From NCBI GenBank assembly GCA_002943765.1, contig PQWQ01000008.1, positions 310,001-374,000 on the forward strand: a stretch of DNA of 64,000 bases, read 5' to 3'. The DNA comes from Psoroptes ovis. Lineage: Eukaryota > Arthropoda > Arachnida > Sarcoptiformes > Psoroptidae. Of the stretch, positions 58,553-64,000 are shown piece after piece. Numbering within the stretch: position 1 is the stretch's first letter; the number at the start of each line of letters is the position of its first letter. Both the position numbers and the translations under genes were made by a program. The notes beneath the pieces are model-generated. The model saw only the letters and a program-made list of their open reading frames with translations, was not told the DNA's origin and did not search any database.

Positions 58553-58903
58553 TGTTGATTACAATCAAGGAATAATGAAATTTGGGCACAAATATCGTCT
58601 AATCGTGTGTTTGTTTATGTGTTTAAATGCAGATACAAAGGTACGTTTGGCAACAAGCATTTTCAGGACAAATTCACAATGAACTTGTCTCTGGTGTATT
58701 TGAATGTGAAAATATGAATAAAATTGAATTGTTTTCGTTTTAAAAAATTTTTGTTCAAGTTTCTATTGGAAACCACCAATCTAAGGGTTCAAATTTAAAA
58801 TATTAAAAATTAATGGGGCAGCAGCGACATCTGGTGGCGAAAATTTTCACCATTTTTTGAAAATCTTGGAAATCACGTGTTTTCAGTGATTCATTGATTA
58901 ATT
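58553..58903. other. Spacer between PNPO and MINDY-type genes
   Basis: 351 bp holding the 3' end of the upstream gene and the promoter of the downstream one. No TATA box seen. The GCGACATCTGGTGGCGA motif at 58824-58840 is the most distinctive sequence. Confidence 0.6.
58824..58840. promoter_or_regulatory. Possible CTCF-like motif in promoter spacer
   Basis: GCGACATCTGGTGGCGA lies about 270 bp upstream of the MINDY-type start codon and shares its core with 49140-49155. Assignment is tentative. Confidence 0.3.
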
Positions 58904-59788
58904 TCATGGCTGAATACGATAATGATACCATTGTTGTTGATCATGATCGTTATGATGATCATCTGAGTTGCCATTGATCGATGATTTCGAATCATCCTTG
59001 ATTTTGGGCTCGAATATAAAACGATCATGTAAACGATCACTTTGTCCTTGCCAAAATTCAAAACGTTCAGGCCATATACTGTAACCACCCCAAAATTTTG
59101 GCCGAGGAATTTGGTCATGATTGATCCATTTTTGTTCTTCTTCTTGCTGTCGCTGTACCAACGTTTCCCGACAATCGATTGGTTGCGATTGTTGACTTAC
59201 AATTGCACTGATACGTGATAATTTTGGCCGATTATTAAAATATTGATCCGACATGGCTTCGGGTACACGTTTTGCTTTACCTTCGATACGGATTTGCCGT
59301 TGCGGGTATTCCCAGTAGAACAGTAGGGCTACGTTTGGGTTTTGTTCCTAAAAACATTGGGTCATGATCAGTCATTTGAAACTCAAATTCAAATACATCA
59401 ACATACGATTTCTTGTCCTTTACGGCTTTCATAATTGGTGAAGATACGAAAACCATTCTGTTGATCATAACCTTTCAACAGTACCATACGTGATGATGGA
59501 CGATTATTGACGGTGGTCGAGAGGCAAACTGCATTAATCTCCGTGTACTTTCCAGCATTTTGCTTGGCCACTTCGAACCATTGATGAAACAATTCGAAAG
59601 GGTTATCGATAATATTATCATCATTCAGAGCTTGTGATTTATCACAATAAGGTTTACGCATATCTGTGCCGGTGATATCAATGAAATATCGGTTAAAATC
59701 GATTAAAAATCAGCCAAAATTCAAATAGAATTCAATCAATGTCCAATCAAATCAACTCAAAATACTGACCACTGAGATCGGCAGACAT
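58904..59788 (-). CDS. PNPO: Pyridoxamine/pyridoxine 5'-phosphate oxidase, 3 exons
   Basis: Exons 59770-59788 (19 nt), 59407-59663 and 58904-59347 join to 720 bases, 239 residues. The enzyme uses FMN and oxygen to convert pyridoxine or pyridoxamine phosphate to pyridoxal phosphate, the active form of vitamin B6. Family landmarks run in order: DMRKPY; DNPFELFHQWFEVA; SSRMVLLKGYD; GFRIFTNYESRKGQEI (FMN-binding region); LLFYWEYPQRQIRIEG; RPKLSRISAIVSQQSQPI; PRPKFWGGYSIWPERFEFWQ; and the C-terminal signature EFWQGQSDRLHDR. A hydrophilic stretch of Asp, Asn and His follows before YRIQP. The length is close to the human enzyme. The tiny first exon (MSADLS plus one base) joins in phase 1 to give SADLSDMRKPY, which supports this start. 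No gaps in the catalytic region. Confidence 0.93.
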
Positions 59789-60203
59789 TTTGGAAGACAA
59801 ATTTCTACGATGAAAACAATGGTGAAATGATGAGAAATCAATGAAACGATGTTTAATGGAATGTGAAATTGTCAATTTCAACGATATACTTTTGAACATT
59901 AAGAGGTTTAAGACTTTACGAGTCAATTAATTTGATTTAGATTTAAATTATTCAATCAATCATTAATGATGCAAGCAATTGAAATTATTATTGTCGAATT
60001 AATTAATCAAGGACAAAATCGAGTACTTTTAAATGATGAGAAAATAATCTTAAAACATAAACAAGCGATGATGAAGCCTTGACCTTTTATACAATAGAGA
60101 GCGTTGTCAGCGCGCATCAATTTTGTTTGAAATTGATGCTTAAGACATTTTTTTTAATGATTTTTCTTAATTAATTCATTAATTCAAGTAATTAATTAAT
60201 CAA
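59789..60203. other. PNPO upstream region
   Basis: 415 bp with no coding frame. Contains the TATA-like box at 60083-60091 and a GTTGTCAGCGCGCATC segment, the only GC-rich stretch. Confidence 0.6.
60083..60091 (-). promoter_or_regulatory. TATA box, probable PNPO promoter
   Basis: TATAAAAGG on the minus strand, 295 bases upstream of the PNPO ATG. A start site about 30 bases downstream would leave a leader of roughly 265 bases. Confidence 0.4.
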
Positions 60204-60545
60204 TTAATCATCACCAGGTGCCGGTATAACGCTTGGTAGTTTTTTCGTGGAAAAATTCTCTTCCAACGTACTGAATTGTTGACATAACTCGGTAGATTTA
60301 GCCGAAGACGTTGATTTCTGGATTGATATTCGTAGATTGCGATCATCATCATCGTCGTTATTCGAAGTTTGTTTCGAGCAGTTTTGATTATGTTCATCAA
60401 TATCGATGATAATGTCGGTGTTGTTGGTGGTGGTGCTCTTCGTATATCGATTACATTGATGTTGCAGTGAAATACAGCTGAAAATGTATAGAAACAATGA
60501 TAGAAATATGCAAATAATGAATAGGATCAAAATGATCAAAATCAT
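60204..60545 (-). CDS. Possible small single-pass membrane or secreted protein
   Basis: A 113-residue frame that begins ATGATTTTGATC. Residues 2-24 are strongly hydrophobic (ILIILILFIICIFLSLFLYIF), then Cys and a polar tail with DIIIDIDEHNQN and a DDDDD run, ending KKLPSVIPAPGDD. It does not match a family I recognise. It lies between two conserved minus-strand genes with clear spacing on both sides, and its composition resembles that of the low-complexity coding regions nearby. It may be a real small gene, one exon of a larger gene, or chance. Confidence 0.35.
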   Translation of the reverse strand: MILIILILFIICIFLSLFLYIFSCISLQHQCNRYTKSTTTNNTDIIIDIDEHNQNCSKQTSNNDDDDDRNLRISIQKSTSSAKSTELCQQFSTLEENFSTKKLPSVIPAPGDD

Positions 60546-61136
60546 TTTGATATTTCTTAAAAGACGTTGAAATAAATTGAATTTCCAATGATTTCAATCC
60601 AAATATCGACAATTAAATTGGCTTTTCGTTGACGAAATTTAAATGTTCGAAATAATTCAAAACAAATTAAGATTTTTTAATTTGAATTTCAATTATTTTC
60701 AATTATTTCATAGAATTCAGAATTATTTCCAATGGAATTTGATGAATTCCAAAGGTTTTAAAAGGTTTGAAGCCCTAAAGGCTTTGAAATGTCGAACAAA
60801 TTTGGATCAATACACCCATACACGATCAATTGGGACCAATTTTGATCCATTGAATTGGCAATAACTTGGCTAATTTTTATTTATTTATCTCTTCGAAATA
60901 CTAAATAATAATAATAATGGTGATAATAATTTGAGCAATTAATTAAGGTTAATTTTTTGAGTATCAACGACTTAATAAAAGATTTAAATTTGAAAACAAA
61001 TCATTAATTCCGAACCAACGAGTAATTTTCCCCGGATTAAATTTACAGAAGTAAATCATGATGATAAAACCTATGGATAATTCGGTTTCATGATATTTTT
61101 GGATCAGATCTTCTTGAATCTTCGAATCGATCCTCT
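60546..61136. other. Spacer downstream of MPC1
   Basis: 591 bp of AT-rich DNA. Contains a minus-strand AATAAA at 60876-60881 that could end MPC1 transcripts. No coding frame supported. Confidence 0.6.
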
Positions 61137-62210
61137 TCAAATATTTGATTTAGATTTGATTCTGTTGAAAGAGTTAGAGAAAATTAAAGGGAATTAATCA
61201 ATCAACGAATAGGTCATTAGACCGTAATTTTACTTACCGGTGATTAACATAACGAATACCTTGAACACTTTGTGCTGTGAAATTCGTAATATGACAAGCA
61301 AACAACAACATGTTACGTGGTTGTACTCGGATGGCAAAACGCATGAATGCAGCTGAATATATGATTAAGGCTATACATCCATACCATTAGTGGTATAACA
61401 GGGTTATAGGGTCGGTATGGGATAAAATAATCAAAATTTGAAGAATTGAATTTCAATTAAATTCGACGATTAATCGATTGATGATCATCGAAATAATTCA
61501 AATCAAAAAAATTGAAAACAACTGACCACATGTCATCGTTGGACTAATGATGCTCGGATCTTTTTGTATGTCGGCCAACGCAGCCAAAGGGATGCCCCAA
61601 TTTGCCACTGGACATTCATAGGGTTAATAGAAATCATTGAAAAATCGAAAATTCAAAGAAATTTTAAAATTGTCATACCGGGACCCCAAAAGTGCTATGA
61701 GATTTAAGAAAAAAAAACGAGAAATTAATCAAAATAATCAAAAATAAATCAATCAATCAATCAACATTCGTATCAAATCAAATTAATGATAATAGTAGAA
61801 TACATTACCGTACTAAATCCAATTCAATTCAATTCATTGAATGCATTAATTCAACGAATCATTCAGTGATGATGATATGATTAATTAATCAATCAAAGAT
61901 TGAATCGAATCAATTAATCAATCAATCAAAGATTGATAATGACGATATCGGTGAATTAATTTCGATGAAAAGTCCAAGAATTAATTATCGATTTTCAATT
62001 TTTCCAATGAATTTTTGCCAAACAAATTCCAATCCGTGTAAATTATGCGAAATGAAATGGAAATGAATATGAATTAATCGATAAATCGATTGAAAAATTT
62101 AAAAAATTTTCAAAATTTTCAAAAATTTTAAAAGATTATTACCTCATTAAATATGAACGAAATTCTTTACTTTTTAATTGATTCAATGTTTTTGTCAATA
62201 TTTTGGACAT
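61137..62210 (-). CDS. MPC1: Mitochondrial pyruvate carrier 1, 6 exons with two microexons
   Basis: Exons 62143-62210, 61809-61812, 61679-61694, 61527-61607, 61238-61370 and 61137-61161 (68, 4, 16, 81, 133 and 25 nt) join to 327 bases, 108 residues; human MPC1 has 109. MPC1 pairs with MPC2 in the inner mitochondrial membrane to import pyruvate. Landmarks: SKEFRSYLMSTHFWGP across exons 1-4, VANWGIPLAALADIQKDP, IISPTMTCAL, YSAAFMRFAIRVQPRN, LLFACHITNFTAQ and VQGIRYVNH. All introns are GT-AG. Exon 1 ends ATG-AG and exon 3 starts in frame with CAC (His); only the 4-nt exon TACG bridges them, giving Ser-Thr exactly where the family has Ser-Thr. Joining exon 1 directly to exon 3 would shift the frame. 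Confidence 0.92.
61679..61694 (-). CDS. MPC1: MPC1 exon 3, 16-nt microexon
   Basis: Encodes His-Phe-Trp-Gly-Pro plus one base. Acceptor: a long pyrimidine tract, then CTCATAG. Donor: GTATGA. The codon before it in genomic DNA would be TAG, so it cannot extend upstream. Confidence 0.88.
61809..61812 (-). CDS. MPC1: MPC1 exon 2, predicted 4-nt microexon
   Basis: TACG on the minus strand, between ATTTAG and GTAATG. With AG from exon 1 it gives AGT ACG, Ser-Thr, the residues expected before HFWGP. The pyrimidine tract upstream is weak. Confidence 0.75.
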
Positions 62211-64000
62211 TTTTTTCGTTTGTTTGTTTATTTATCTATTTACTTATTTTATTAAATAATAATAATATAACAAAATATCTCGAGTATTTCTTCTTCAAGT
62301 TATATTTAATGAATTATTCAAGAGAATCTCAAAAAGGTTTTCTCGGAAATCAGTGATATATTCAATCAATGATCGATGATTGGAATAATTGAATAAATTG
62401 AATTAATTGAAAGGGTTTGAATTTGGTTGATTTGATTTGATTTATTTGTTTACTTTCCACAATAAAAAATTGCGAATCAAAAATGTACAAAAATCAATAA
62501 TTGTTTCAAATTATTCAGGAAAAATGTCTTAAGTCTTTACAATTCAATTATCTTTGATTTATCTTTACGTATTCAATAATCTGCAATTCAATTATTTTCA
62601 ATTCAATTATCTTGAATAAATTTATCTTCAAAATTGTCTTCAACAAATAAACAAATAAACAAACAAACAATGATAACAAACGGTGTGATTTGAAACCAAA
62701 ATTGATAATCGTTGAATTGATATTTGAGATTGATGGTGGTGGTGGTGCTGGTGGTGGTAGTGTATCGAATTTTTTGATTGGAAAAAAAATTGAAAGATTT
62801 TATTGGAAATTAATTCACAATCAATGATAATCAAATCGAAGATAATCAATTGAAATCAATGCAAACAATTAAAATATTAAGATTCATTGATTTGTTTTGT
62901 TTGTTTGTTTGTTTATATTTCAAGGTCACGTGATTCGTCTTCAAAATCACTGTGCACAGTGATTTTGATGGGTTTACCGTTCACAATGGACGACTTTGAA
63001 TTTTTTTTTTTTTGAATTTGAAAAAAAACCGCGCGCTCAGAGCTGTCATTGACGGCTTAATACGGATTGAAATTGATTCGGCCACCATTCGACTGTCGAT
63101 TTGATCATTACACCAGCGCTGGACGATGTTCTACGCCAGTGATTGCGCAATCAATTAATTGATTAACCAACCAACCAACCAACCACCTCAAAGACTCAAT
63201 CAGAGACTCAAATGTTGGCAAATCTTTGCATTTTTGTAGGTCAAAATGTTGCGACAAAATAAAAAACACCCATGTAGCAATAAGGCAAAATAGTCAAAGA
63301 TCTAAGATTTCATCGATCAAATCAAATCGATCAAAAATTAGATCAAAAGATGAAATTTTGACAGTTTTTTCCCTTATTGATATCATCATCATCATTAGTA
63401 TTTATTTAGTTTATTATTTCTTCCTGTTTGATTCCGCGAATCAATCAGATTTCAAAGGAAATTGATCAAAATAATTTGATTAATTGAATTTGTACTGAAA
63501 TGAGTACAAATAGAATCGTAATGCCAACGAGTGTAAGGAAAAAAACCAGATTTTATTCATCCATAAAATATACATAAATTGAATATTTGTAAATGTCAAT
63601 CATACAGTGAAAACGAAAACAATTGTGGCTGTAAAACACATAATCAAATACGAGTAAACAGGAATCTGTGTAAAATTTTCCAGGGCAAAATAAGCGTTAA
63701 TCGGTGAGGAGATTGGTGAAAAAAAAACCCAAATACCAATTAAAGTGAATTGAATTTAATTCAGTTTAATCAAATTCATTGATTCGATTCATTGATTGAG
63801 TTCATTTTCGATGATTACTTTCAATTAATGGAATTTCTATTAAAAAATTGTCAATCTTTTCAAGATTTGATTAGATCTGAGTCAATGATTACATTCTAAT
63901 GAATGTAATTATTGTAATTATGTACAATGAATTATTGTAAATCAAACGCGGAATATGACTAATTCATTGTCTAAAATTATTATTGTTGTTGTTTCGATGA
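62211..64000. other. Upstream of MPC1, no gene seen
   Basis: Short frames only. Notable items: TCACGTGA at 62926-62933, a 28-bp perfect palindrome at 62941-62968, a GGT-rich run (62733-62760), an ACCAACCAACC run (63167-63185), and a less AT-rich stretch with CCGCGCGCTCAG (63028-63130) that could be a promoter. The rest is AT-rich and unassigned. Confidence 0.5.
62941..62968. promoter_or_regulatory. 28-bp perfect palindrome next to a CACGTG box
   Basis: TCAAAATCACTGTG on one side mirrors CACAGTGATTTTGA on the other with no loop. TCACGTGA, an E-box core read by bHLH-zip factors, lies 8 bp away. Both are about 720-760 bp upstream of the MPC1 ATG. Function not established. Confidence 0.4.

Noticed and set aside
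61137..62210. MPC1 as a frameshifted pseudogene
   Set aside because: All other exons are intact with good splice sites, and a 4-nt exon with AG and GT borders restores both frame and the expected residues, with total length one residue from human.
63226..63465. 79-codon plus-strand frame with a hydrophobic segment
   Set aside because: Composition matches random AT-rich DNA, and no neighbouring exon or family match was found.

Overview
This is animal nuclear DNA: AT-rich, with spliced genes (GT-AG introns), AATAAA signals and many DNA transposons. A kekkon-type LRR-Ig receptor gene points to an arthropod. The homopolymer-rich proteins (His, Asn, Ser runs) would fit a mite or related chelicerate, but that is an inference and I cannot name the species.

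Layout. Positions 1-11772 hold no host gene that I can support, but carry one complete, apparently intact hAT transposon (4076-6819) and many small elements. Positions 11773-56690 hold one very large plus-strand gene, a kekkon-like receptor (four coding exons, 1330 codons plus stop) whose three introns of 14.4, 10.6 and 15.9 kb are packed with miniature transposons. From 57005 to 62210 the density changes abruptly. Three compact minus-strand genes follow: a MINDY-type deubiquitinase, pyridoxamine-5'-phosphate oxidase and mitochondrial pyruvate carrier 1 (MPC1), plus one possible small membrane protein. Positions 62211-64000 hold no gene that I can support. The receptor and the deubiquitinase converge tail to tail. 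The three minus-strand genes lie in a row but I see no functional link between them.

Mobile DNA. (1) About 56 copies of an ~80-bp near-perfect palindrome, called hp80 here, with TTAGGTTGTCC ends next to TA, i.e. mariner-like miniature elements. Outer arms are P (TCCCATAAGTT), T (TCCTATAAGTT), G (TCCGATAAGTT) or K (TCCGAAAAGTT). Central parts are c1 (A/T homopolymer runs), c2 (a TATATCGTAGAAAAT-type core, in either direction) or c3 (a GATAGAGTTGC-type core). Three copies carry a 16-bp flanking duplication instead of only TA. (2) Eight TTAA-flanked piggyBac-like elements. (3) Four ~165-bp palindromes with Tc1-like TA-CAGGGTTTCAAG ends. (4) hAT elements with 8-bp duplications, including two 187-bp copies that read as identical. 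None of these families was seen after 53390.

Main findings: a predicted 4-nt microexon followed by a 16-nt microexon in MPC1, which together restore an otherwise broken reading frame; the 16-bp duplications around hp80 palindromes; and recent hAT activity. All gene models were derived by hand from splice signals, reading frame and family resemblance. No search or alignment was run.
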